NCBI RefSeq assembly: GCF_003015185.1
Contig: NZ_CP027860.1
Location: 5,487,001 to 5,551,000 of the forward strand
From: Ahniella affigens
Lineage (GTDB): Bacteria; Pseudomonadota; Gammaproteobacteria; Xanthomonadales; Ahniellaceae
Length of the DNA: 64,000 nt
Direction of reading: 5' to 3'
Made by a program: the position numbers and the translations under genes. Shown here piece by piece: positions 18,279 through 25,671 of this stretch. The notes below the pieces were generated by a model. It was not told the DNA's origin and searched no databases. It was given only the letters and a program-made list of their open reading frames with translations. The number at the start of each line of letters is the position of its first letter. The stretch's first letter is position 1.

Positions 18279-19916
18279 ATGTCGCGCCCGTCCTTTTCGC
18301 CAGTTTTCGTTCTTTTTCGTGCCTCGTTGTGTGCGCTTTCTGCGTTACCCGTTGCCAGTTCGGCGGCGGACGCGTCACCGGCAACGATCGATTGGGTCGC
18401 CGACGCGACCTTTTTGCGCGAGCGCTTGCCGGGTCTGCACCCAAACCTTTATCACACCCTGGGTGCCGAAGCATTTGCGCGGAAACTGGATGCGTTTATC
18501 GCCGATCGACGCAGCTCGGAAGCCGAGCGCGTGCTGCAGCTTGCCCAAATCGTTGCTGCGATAGGGGAAGGGCATACCCGTCTGACCTTGCCCCTGGCAC
18601 CCCAGGCACGCCTGTTCCCCACGCACGCACCGACCGAGCCGGCTAACGTGACTCAGTTCACTCAGTTTCCGCTCAGGCTCGAATCCACTTCGGACGGATA
18701 TGTGGTGGCCGCTGCAACGGATCAGATGAAGGTGGCACTGGGCAGCGTGCTCGTGGCGATAGATGCCAGGCCCGTCGACGATGTAGTGAAGCGGTTGGGC
18801 TCGCTCGTTCATCATGACAATGCCGCGCAACGGCGCTATTTGATGGCTTCTTTCCTCGTGGTTCCCGAGATCCTGCACGCGCGCGGTATCACCGGCGCGG
18901 TGGACCGGGCGACTTGGACATTCCGTGATCGTCGGGGCAAGCGGCTGTCGCTACCGATCCAGGCGCTACCTAGTTCCCAGGAACTCAACTGGAATAACTT
19001 GCCGAATTCATCCAACGCACTCCGAAACCGCAACACCGATCGGGACATCTGGTTCGAGAATTTTCCAGCGGCCGACGCCATCTACGTGCGCCTGCGGCAG
19101 ATCGCGGATGACCGATCGTCCGGCGAACGCTTTTCGGACTTCTCGAATCGGCTGCTGACAGCGATCAATCATGGGCCGCAACAGCGGCTAATCATCGATC
19201 TGCGCGGCAATTCAGGTGGGAATAGTTCTCTGGTGTGGCCGTTGGTCACCGGGTTGGTTCGTTCCGAAAAACTCACGCGCCCCGGCGCTCTGTACGTGAT
19301 TGTCGATGGGGGCACGTTTTCCGCTGCGGTTGACTTGGTCGCGGATTTGGAGAAAGCCACACCGGCGATTATTGTCGGTGAACGCACCGGAGGTTCGCCG
19401 AACAGCTACGGCGACTCGCGACGCCTGCAACTTCCAAGCAGTGGCCTCACGGTGCGCGTATCCACCAGATATACGCAAGGCTCGCACGGCGAAGATCGGC
19501 GCAATACCGTGAAACCCCAAATCGATGCGCCGTTGACGCAAACAGACTTCCTCGACGGCAGCGATTCAGCGCTCGCCGCGATTGTGCAACGCTCGTCTAT
19601 GATCGCACTGCCGAATGGCCGCTGGCGGGGTACGGTCGCGTTTCGCTATCTGGATGCACAGGTAGATGCTCGAATTCAAGACGGCGGATCGGGTCTTGCT
19701 GGCTGGATCACCATGCCCGAAGTAGGTGTGGCTGAGACGCAGTTGGACGGACTCCACTTTGCCGATACGTGGCTGCACGCGGAGCTGAAGCTCGAACGAA
19801 GCACGTCCCGCATCGAACTGCTGCAGGCAAGGGAACATCTTACCGGATGGATCGAATATCAGGGGCGGCCCTATCCGATGGTGCTTTATCGAGTCAACGC
19901 CGATGCCTCCGATTGA
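18279..19916 (+). CDS. Secreted S41-family (C-terminal-processing-like) serine peptidase
   Basis: 545 residues with a signal peptide (about 1-29, ending PVASSAADA). A PDZ-like section lies around 130-180 and the S41 catalytic region at about 290-400: LIIDLRGNSGGNSSL, nucleophile Ser348 in DGGTFSAAVDLV, and IIVGERTGGSPNSYGDS. The C-terminal 100 residues are extra. By family it should cleave peptides or unstructured C-termini in the periplasm or outside the cell. It lies in the IS-bounded cargo beside its putative regulator. The Ser nucleophile is clear; the Lys of the catalytic dyad could not be placed with confidence. Confidence 0.85.
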   Translation: MSRPSFSPVFVLFRASLCALSALPVASSAADASPATIDWVADATFLRERLPGLHPNLYHTLGAEAFARKLDAFIADRRSSEAERVLQLAQIVAAIGEGHTRLTLPLAPQARLFPTHAPTEPANVTQFTQFPLRLESTSDGYVVAAATDQMKVALGSVLVAIDARPVDDVVKRLGSLVHHDNAAQRRYLMASFLVVPEILHARGITGAVDRATWTFRDRRGKRLSLPIQALPSSQELNWNNLPNSSNALRNRNTDRDIWFENFPAADAIYVRLRQIADDRSSGERFSDFSNRLLTAINHGPQQRLIIDLRGNSGGNSSLVWPLVTGLVRSEKLTRPGALYVIVDGGTFSAAVDLVADLEKATPAIIVGERTGGSPNSYGDSRRLQLPSSGLTVRVSTRYTQGSHGEDRRNTVKPQIDAPLTQTDFLDGSDSALAAIVQRSSMIALPNGRWRGTVAFRYLDAQVDARIQDGGSGLAGWITMPEVGVAETQLDGLHFADTWLHAELKLERSTSRIELLQAREHLTGWIEYQGRPYPMVLYRVNADASD

Positions 19917-20186
19917 AAACCCGCGCTATTCAGGGAAGCGACACAGCGATGGCCGTGTAGCAAGGCAGACGTGTGACACGCACTTGCCGATGCTAAGTTC
20001 GGCATGAACAGTGACGATATGGTGAGCGCGGCTGGATCAGCATGGCCGTCACTAGATTGATCGGCCATCAGACGGAGATTGCCTTGCCTCCAGTGAAGTT
20101 TATTCAGGTCCGTGAGCATTGATGACATTTGCGCTGAAGTCGCCCCGCAAATGGGCCTGTAGTCGGCGCTTTTCGCGCGTGCCGCG

Positions 20187-20393
20187 GTGAGATCGGCGAG
20201 TTTCTATCGCTGGCGGTCGCAGCCTGGCGCGGCATCGGAGGAAGCGACGCGATTGCCGGTAGCGTCGATGATGAAGCGCGGCGAGGCCGGGACCGAGTTT
20301 GTCGAGCTGGGCCGACGGGATGTGTCGTCATCACATTTTGAGCTGCGCCAGCATCTGGGCTGTGAGTTGCTGCTATCGCTGACACGTGACTGA
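20187..20393 (+). pseudogene. IS66-family TnpA remnant
   Basis: Encodes SASFYRWRSQ (end of a helix-turn-helix), then TEFVELGRR and SHFELRQHLGCELLLSLTRD. This is the C-terminal pattern of the small IS66 accessory protein TnpA. The N-terminal third is missing. The stop codon overlaps the start of the tnpB remnant (TGATG), the native IS66 layout. Confidence 0.65.
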
Positions 20394-20726
20394 TGTTCTT
20401 TCCCGAGGGTCAGGTCCGGGTGCAGCTGTATGCGCGGGCAGCCTGTGTGAATGCGCAAATCGTTCGATAGCTGGTCGGCGCGGGTGAAGCACATCATGGC
20501 GTCTGATCCGTTGCCTGGGCAGCCGTCAATAGGCGGCGACGCATGTGAAGGTGCGGTACTTCGAATGCAGCGGGTATTGCGTGTGGGCCAAGCGGTTGGA
20601 GGTGGGCAGTTCATCAGCGACTGATGTGCGTTGCGTTCGCGTGAGATGGATTGGACGGCAATGGAGTTGATGCTGGAAGGGGTTGAAGTGGGCCGGCGTC
20701 GCAAGCGACATCGAGATCTGGAGTGA
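20393..20726 (+). pseudogene. IS66-family TnpB remnant, frameshifted
   Basis: Starts MFFPEGQVRVQLYARA and soon hits a stop, then continues in shifted frames as KSFD, VKVRYFECSGYCVWAKRLEVG and finally MDWTAMELMLEGVEVGRRRKRHR. All correspond in order to the roughly 115-aa IS66 TnpB. At least two frameshifts and one stop make it inactive. The main IS66 transposase TnpC is absent. Confidence 0.8.
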
Positions 20727-20805
20727 CCGCAAAGCGCATCGCACGATGCGCAGCAATATGCCTTGAATGGCCCTTTGGCAGGTGCATCGATTCGATGGAC
20801 TTTGG

Positions 20806-21057
20806 TCATGCACAACGTCGCATCGACAAGTTCGGATGACACCGCCGACCTCGCATCGCTGGGCCCACGAGCATTTCGAGCCCGACACCCCAGGTGGTGT
20901 CGCTTGCGAAGTTTAGGATGTCCTCCGACGTCTTAGACTTGGGATTGCGCTGGCCGAGGTTGGCGCGCACGTAGAATCGCGTATCTATCGCCTGCGATTC
21001 GGTCGGTTGAAGTGCGGCAACTAAGCCGAGCGCTATAGTTAAAAGCAGTATACGCAT
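20806..21057 (-). pseudogene. N-terminal fragment of an outer-membrane beta-barrel protein
   Basis: From the ATG at 21057 it encodes a signal peptide (MRILLLTIALGLVAALQPTESQA) and the first strands of a barrel-like protein (IDTRFYVRANLGQ, DTTWGVGLEMLVG). The sequence then becomes non-homologous (RGRRCHPNLSMRRCA) and stops next to the IS66 debris, so the gene was truncated by insertion or deletion. Specific family not identified. Confidence 0.55.
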
Positions 21058-21151
21058 GAAATCTTTACCTTCTTTAGCTTTCGGAGGGGGCACGGATGGA
21101 TACAGTCCCGCGCCAACAAACCAGGCGAGACGGTGATCTTGAGCAATTTGC

Positions 21152-21556
21152 AGTGCGAACGCAGCGGACGTGGCGCGAGTAGAAGACCTGCTGCACGGCA
21201 AGGAGCGTATGGTGCATGCCGATGCCAGCTATATCGGTGCGGACAAGCGTGTGAAGAGCAAACGCATCAAGTGGCACATCGCCCAGAAGCGCGGCAAGAT
21301 CAAGGCCATGCGGCCGAGTCCATGGAAGCGTGCGGTTGAAGAGGTGGAAACGGTGAAGGCCCGCATACATGCTCGCGTCGAGCATCCGTTCCGAGTTGCG
21401 AAGCGCCCGTTCGGATTCGTAAAGGTGCGCTTCGAAGGCTTGGCGAAGAACACCGCTCAGGTGCCGACACTGTTTGCCCTGGCGAACCTGTGGATGGCGC
21501 GCAAGCAACTGCTGATGATGATGACGGGAGAGTTGCGTCCGCAGTTTGGGAAGTAA
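21152..21556 (+). pseudogene. C-terminal fragment of an IS5-family transposase
   Basis: Reads SANAADVARVEDLLHGKERMV, then HADASYIGADKR, KARIHARVEHPFRVAKRPFG, FVKVRFEGLAKNTAQVPTLF and ALANLWMARKQLL. This is the second half of an IS5/IS1106-type transposase including the catalytic YREx-like C-terminal region. The N-terminal half and element ends are missing upstream, so it is a relic. Confidence 0.88.
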
Positions 21557-23153
21557 GGGGAAAAGGCGCCCTGAAAACGCCGAAAATCGATGCTTTTCGG
21601 GTTTTCGACAGTCTCATTGAACAGTCGTGGAAGAATTCGGCTCTACTACCGCGCACATCGGGTGACTGGTTCAGATTTTTCTTACGGAAATTAATGCAAT
21701 CAATGACTTGCGGCGTTTGCCAAGGAGCGTGAGCGGTCCGCTCGCTGGAGATTTTTCTTTCGGCGATCGGAACGAACATCGGGAGTGTCAGCTTTTTTGT
21801 GTTCACGAGGCGCGATGAGACTTGTCCACGGTGGCGGTCCAGCGTTCCTTTTATAGAACGCAGGACCGACGCGATGGCCTGCACGAATCGATCGCCGTAT
21901 GCGGTCGCAAATTGGTTCATGGCGGCGCGCCACTCTTTGGCAGCGCGCCCCCAATCGGCAGTGATGTTTCGTAGCGCCAGCCAGATCAGCTTGGTGGCGG
22001 CATCGTCATTTGGGAAGTGACTGTGTGTCTTGATGATCTTTCTGAGCCCGGCGTGCAAGCTCTCAATGGCGTTTGTGGTGTAGATGACGCGACGTACGTC
22101 GGGAGCAAACGCAAAGAACGGTATGACGCGGTCCCAGGCGCGACGCCAGGCCGCTACGACGGTCGGGAACTTCTGCCCCCAGGGGCCGGCTTCGAACGCG
22201 TTCAGCTCGGCCTCTGCGGCCTCTGCGGTCGGCGCGGTATAGATCGGGCGCAGGGCCTTTGCTAGTTCTTTGCGGTCCTTCCAGCTTGCAAAGTCCAAAC
22301 TATTGCGGATCAGGTGCACGATGCAGGTCTGGTGCGTCGTCGCCGGAAATGCCGCGCCCAGCGCCTCGCTCACGCCCTTCAGTCCGTCCGTCACCGCGAT
22401 CAGGATATCCTGGCAGCCCCGGGTCTTCAGCTCATTGAACACTTTAAGCCAGAATTTGGCGCCCTCGATGTTCTCGATCCAGATTCCGAGAATGTCGCGG
22501 GTGCCATCCGGCAACACGCCCAAGGCCAGGTACACCGCCTTGTTGCGCACCACCGCATCTTCCCGGATCTTCACCCTCAAGGCATCGAAAAACACCACCG
22601 GATACAGCATCTCCAGCGGCCGCGTCTGCCATGCCCCGACCTCAGCCATGACCGCATCGGTGACCGTGCTGATCAACTCCGGACTCACCTCCGTACCATA
22701 CTGTTCGGACAGAAAACCCTGAATCTCCCGAACCGTCATCCCGCGCGCGTACAGTGCCACGATCTTCTCGTCGAACCCCGTGAATCGTCGCTCGTGCTTC
22801 GGAATCAACACCGGCTGGAAGCTGCCAGCACGATCACGCGGGACTTCCAGCTTCAGCGGACCATCCTGCGTGTGTACGGTCTTACTGCTCGTGCCATTGC
22901 GTTGATTCTCGGCCGGCTCCGGGCGATCACCGCCCGGCGGATAACCTAGATGGTGCGACAACTCCGCGCCCAACGCCCGCTCGATCAACGCTTTCTTCAG
23001 CGCCATCGTCGCATCGTTGATCTCCACCGCCGTCATCAAGCCGTTCGGCGCAATCTGGTCCAACACTTCCTTGGGTATCTTCGGCAACGCATCCGACGCT
23101 GCCCGAATCCGGGCGTTCCGCTGCTTCGTCTTGCTGGGTTCTTTGTTTGGCAT
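21300..23153 (-). CDS. IS256-family mutator transposase with abnormal C-terminal read-through extension
   Basis: Starts at ATG 23153 with AAGGAG 5 nt upstream. The first 426 or so residues are a normal IS256/MULE transposase: catalytic Asp in VVFFDALRVKIR, Asp in AVTDGLKG, C/H motif HQTCIVHLIRN and Glu in TNAIESLHAGLRK. Compared with the truncated left copy, a 28-bp deletion at 21870-21874 between ACGCG direct repeats removed the native stop. The frame therefore continues through the IS terminal repeat into the neighbouring IS5 relic for about 190 more residues. Whether the 617-aa product is active is unknown; the catalytic core is intact. Confidence 0.88.
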   Translation of the reverse strand: MPNKEPSKTKQRNARIRAASDALPKIPKEVLDQIAPNGLMTAVEINDATMALKKALIERALGAELSHHLGYPPGGDRPEPAENQRNGTSSKTVHTQDGPLKLEVPRDRAGSFQPVLIPKHERRFTGFDEKIVALYARGMTVREIQGFLSEQYGTEVSPELISTVTDAVMAEVGAWQTRPLEMLYPVVFFDALRVKIREDAVVRNKAVYLALGVLPDGTRDILGIWIENIEGAKFWLKVFNELKTRGCQDILIAVTDGLKGVSEALGAAFPATTHQTCIVHLIRNSLDFASWKDRKELAKALRPIYTAPTAEAAEAELNAFEAGPWGQKFPTVVAAWRRAWDRVIPFFAFAPDVRRVIYTTNAIESLHAGLRKIIKTHSHFPNDDAATKLIWLALRNITADWGRAAKEWRAAMNQFATAYGDRFVQAIASVLRSIKGTLDRHRGQVSSRLVNTKKLTLPMFVPIAERKISSERTAHAPWQTPQVIDCINFRKKNLNQSPDVRGSRAEFFHDCSMRLSKTRKASIFGVFRAPFPLTSQTADATLPSSSSAVACAPSTGSPGQTVSAPERCSSPSLRSAPLRIRTGASQLGTDARREHVCGPSPFPPLQPHASMDSAAWP

Positions 23154-23205
23154 ACATGCTCCTTAGGCGCAATGAGGCCTCGCACACAAAAATCAGGACA
23201 GGCTC
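21781..23205 (-). mobile_element. Complete IS256-family insertion sequence, right boundary of the island
   Basis: About 1425 bp with related ends: GGGAGTGTCAGCTTTTTTGT on the left and, read inward from the right, GAGCCTGTCCTGATTTTTGT. Its own two flanks differ (ACGAACATC left, ATTCGAGTC right), so it is not a simple insertion; see the composite element. Confidence 0.9.
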
Positions 23206-23214
23206 ATTCGAGTC
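23206..23214 (+). repeat. 9-bp target-site duplication, right copy
   Basis: ATTCGAGTC, flush against the right IS256 end at 23205; matches 14981-14989. Confidence 0.8.
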
Positions 23215-23234
23215 ATTTGCGGAACACGACACCA
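23215..23234 (-). repeat. Right member of the inverted repeat that brackets the island
   Basis: ATTTGCGGAACACGACACCA, the reverse complement of 14847-14866 with one mismatch. Directly adjoins the 9-bp duplication. Confidence 0.7.
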
Positions 23235-23455
23235 CGCCATCCCATCGCATGCGCCAATCGTCTACGTCACGGATTCCCGATGAATCAGCGTTTGAAGAAG
23301 CTCGTCCGGTAAGTCCAGATCGGCACCGAGTCCGACACTTGTCCGGATTAAATACTCCAGAATCAAGAATATGCTTACTCGACAGGGATGGGGCCTTTCA
23401 CACGAGCGAGCATGCAGCGATACTTGTCCGCTCCGCTTCTGGATATCCCGCCGAC

Positions 23456-24796
23456 ATGATGCCCGCTTCGATCTTGCTCGCTGCTGCACTGAATCAGGCG
23501 GCACCAGTCACGGTGGTCGACATTGAGCACGCAACGCTCACCGAGGTGAACGACGCGAAAGCGTTGGCATCGACGCACGGCTGGTGGCTGGAACTCGGGA
23601 ACGAATTGGTGCTAGCGGGGCTTAACAAAAGCGACGAGCAACATCTAGGCCTGCCGTTGCAGGCACGGTTCGAATCCGTCGATGCGGCGCGGCTGCGCGT
23701 CATTGGCCGGGGCTGCGCTGAGCCGATCCAGTTCGGCCAGGAGATCGCAAGCAGTGGCCGTTGGCAATTGCGCCTGGTTGATCCGGGACAACCGTTGCCG
23801 GACGACGATGCGCATCTCACGATCCGTGCTTTCGAACCGAATCAAGTCTTGGCGCAGCGGCATCGACTGAGCACTGCAGCGCGCGCCAAAGCCGCAGCGG
23901 ACCCAGCCGTGCAGGCCGTTGTCGATTCGATCGACAGTGCCCGTTGGTTCGCCGATGTCAGCACCCTGGCGAGCTTTGATCGATCGAGCTATGCGACCAC
24001 CAGTTTGGCGCAAGCGCGCGACTGGATCGCCGGACAAATGCAGACGATCGGGCTCACGGCCAGCACACCCAACTTCAACATGAGCAGCCCAAGCGGCACC
24101 ATCACCCGCCAGAATGTGCTGGGCGTCTGGACTGGTACCAGCCTGCCGGATGAATGGGTCATCGTGGGCGCGCATTACGATTCGCGCACCACCAACATCA
24201 ACACCACGCTCAACACCCCAGGCGCCGAAGACAATGCGTCCGGATGTGCCGGTGTACTCGAACTGGCGCGTGCGCTGGTGCCGCGCCAACCGACGCGCAC
24301 GGTGTTGTTCATGTGCTATGCCGGCGAAGAGCAGAACCTGCTTGGCAGCGCGGCGCACGTGCAGTCCCTAAACAGCGGTGGGCAACTGACCAAGGTCCAG
24401 GCGGTCGTCATCATGGACATGATCGGCTATAGCGCCGATGCGAATCTGCAGGCACTGTATGAGACCAGCGCGACGTACCTTTCGTACGCGCAGCGCTTCG
24501 GTGCCGCCGCAACCACCTATGTCCCCGCTTTGGACGTGGTCTACAGCACCAATCCGTTCGGCTCCGATCACATGCCCTATCTGAATGCCGGTCGGCAGAC
24601 TTTGCTCGCAATCGAAAACGACTGGGATATCTACCCGCACTACCACAGGTCCACCGATACGCCCGCCAATATGGGCGCGAATGCAGCGGCCATGGGTAGC
24701 GCCATCCTGAAGACCAACGCCGCCGTGCTCGCCGAACTGGTGGGCTTGCCCCCGGCCGCTGAATTCGCCGACGGCTTTGAATCGCCAGCGCGCTGA
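23456..24796 (+). CDS. Exported M28-family zinc metallopeptidase with C-terminal FADGFE tail
   Basis: 446 residues from the ATG at 23456 (a second ATG follows at 23459). This start gives a short hydrophobic leader (MMPASILLAAALNQAAP); the frame stays open upstream into IS sequence but that part looks non-coding. The zinc sites of the M28 aminopeptidase family are all present: His in IVGAHYDSR, bridging Asp in GAEDNASGCAG, Glu pair in CYAGEEQNLLGS, Asp in IMDMIGYS and His in GSDHMPYL. It probably removes N-terminal residues from peptides outside the cytoplasm. The C-terminus AAEFADGFESPAR resembles the tail of the 971-aa secreted protein. It precedes mutM by 36 bp. Confidence 0.92.
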   Translation: MMPASILLAAALNQAAPVTVVDIEHATLTEVNDAKALASTHGWWLELGNELVLAGLNKSDEQHLGLPLQARFESVDAARLRVIGRGCAEPIQFGQEIASSGRWQLRLVDPGQPLPDDDAHLTIRAFEPNQVLAQRHRLSTAARAKAAADPAVQAVVDSIDSARWFADVSTLASFDRSSYATTSLAQARDWIAGQMQTIGLTASTPNFNMSSPSGTITRQNVLGVWTGTSLPDEWVIVGAHYDSRTTNINTTLNTPGAEDNASGCAGVLELARALVPRQPTRTVLFMCYAGEEQNLLGSAAHVQSLNSGGQLTKVQAVVIMDMIGYSADANLQALYETSATYLSYAQRFGAAATTYVPALDVVYSTNPFGSDHMPYLNAGRQTLLAIENDWDIYPHYHRSTDTPANMGANAAAMGSAILKTNAAVLAELVGLPPAAEFADGFESPAR

Positions 24797-24832
24797 CTGT
24801 CATCCGGCGCGCGCCTGCGCGACAATCGGGGC

Positions 24833-25645
24833 ATGCCCGAGTTACCCGAAGTCGAAACCACGCGGCGCGGCATTGCCCCGCACCTCAAAGCGCAGCAGAT
24901 CGATGCGTTGACGTTGCGTCGGCCGGACTTGCGCTGGCCGATTCCGAAAGCGCTTGCCACCGCAGTGCGCGGTCAGCAGATCCTCGGCGTCCGCCGACGC
25001 GCAAAGTACTTGCTGATCGACACCGAGCCGGGCGCGATGCTGATCCACCTCGGCATGTCGGGCAGCTTGCGCGTGCTGCCGCATGGCCAGACCGCCGGCA
25101 AGCATGATCACTACGATCTCGAACTCAGCAATCACACCTTGCTGCGCTTCAATGACCCGAGGCGTTTCGGCTGCCTGTTGTGGCAAGCGGCTGGGACCAC
25201 TCATGAGTTGCTCGCGCACCTGGGGCCCGAACCGCTGGAGGGCGATTTCGATGGCGACTATCTGTTCGCAATGAGCCGCGGCCGCAGCGCGCCGATCAAG
25301 GCATTCCTGATGGACCAGGCCGTCGTCGTCGGCGTCGGCAACATCTATGTGGCCGAGGCGTTGTTCGCCGCCGGCATTCGACCGATGCGCGCTGCCGGCA
25401 AAGTCAGCCGAGCCTCGTACCAGGCGATCGCGGTTGCCATCCGACGCATTCTGGCCTACGCGATTGAACGCGGCGGCACCACGCTTCGGGATTTTCTGAA
25501 GCCGGACGGCGAGCCAGGCTATTTTGAGCAGGAGTTGTTCGTTTACGGCCGTGCTGGCGAGCCTTGCAAAGTGTGTGGCGGCATCATCAAGGGTTTGGTT
25601 CAATCCAATCGTGCGAGCAGTTACTGCCCGCGTTGTCAAAAATAG
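24833..25645 (+). CDS. mutM: Formamidopyrimidine-DNA glycosylase (Fpg)
   Basis: 270 residues, standard length. It excises 8-oxoguanine and formamidopyrimidines and nicks the abasic site. The catalytic N-terminus is [13 protein letters not shown] (Pro2 nucleophile, Glu3). The conserved [10 protein letters not shown] lies in the middle, the helix-two-turn-helix region [12 protein letters not shown] near residues 165-180, and the C-terminal zinc finger begins [20 protein letters not shown] and closes CPRCQK. It lies between the M28 peptidase and a permease gene with gaps of 36 and 26 bp, so the three may be co-transcribed, although the functions look unrelated. Confidence 0.97.
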   Translation: MPELPEVETTRRGIAPHLKAQQIDALTLRRPDLRWPIPKALATAVRGQQILGVRRRAKYLLIDTEPGAMLIHLGMSGSLRVLPHGQTAGKHDHYDLELSNHTLLRFNDPRRFGCLLWQAAGTTHELLAHLGPEPLEGDFDGDYLFAMSRGRSAPIKAFLMDQAVVVGVGNIYVAEALFAAGIRPMRAAGKVSRASYQAIAVAIRRILAYAIERGGTTLRDFLKPDGEPGYFEQELFVYGRAGEPCKVCGGIIKGLVQSNRASSYCPRCQK

Positions 25646-25671
25646 GCCGAGCCGGCCGCATTGGTGTGGCA

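Larger units (their letters stand above)
14990..23205. mobile_element. Composite IS256-bounded element (8.2 kb) with regulator and S41 peptidase cargo
   Basis: Two directly oriented copies of one IS256-family element form the boundaries (left partial 14990-15281, right 21781-23205). The outermost ends carry the matching 9-bp duplication ATTCGAGTC, while the inner left flank of the right copy is unrelated (ACGAACATC). This is the arrangement expected if the pair, with everything between, occupies one original insertion site, either by composite transposition or by homologous integration of an IS-bearing circle into a resident IS. The cargo holds an IS3 element, an AraC-type membrane regulator, an S41 peptidase, IS66 and IS5 debris and a broken outer-membrane-protein gene. 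The left IS is decapitated by the IS3 element, so the unit is probably no longer mobile as such. Confidence 0.7.

Noticed and set aside
23147-23455. N-terminal 103 codons upstream in the M28 peptidase frame
   Set aside because: That part reads through the IS256 terminal repeat and target duplication and lacks protein-like composition; a leader-like start at 23456 is better.
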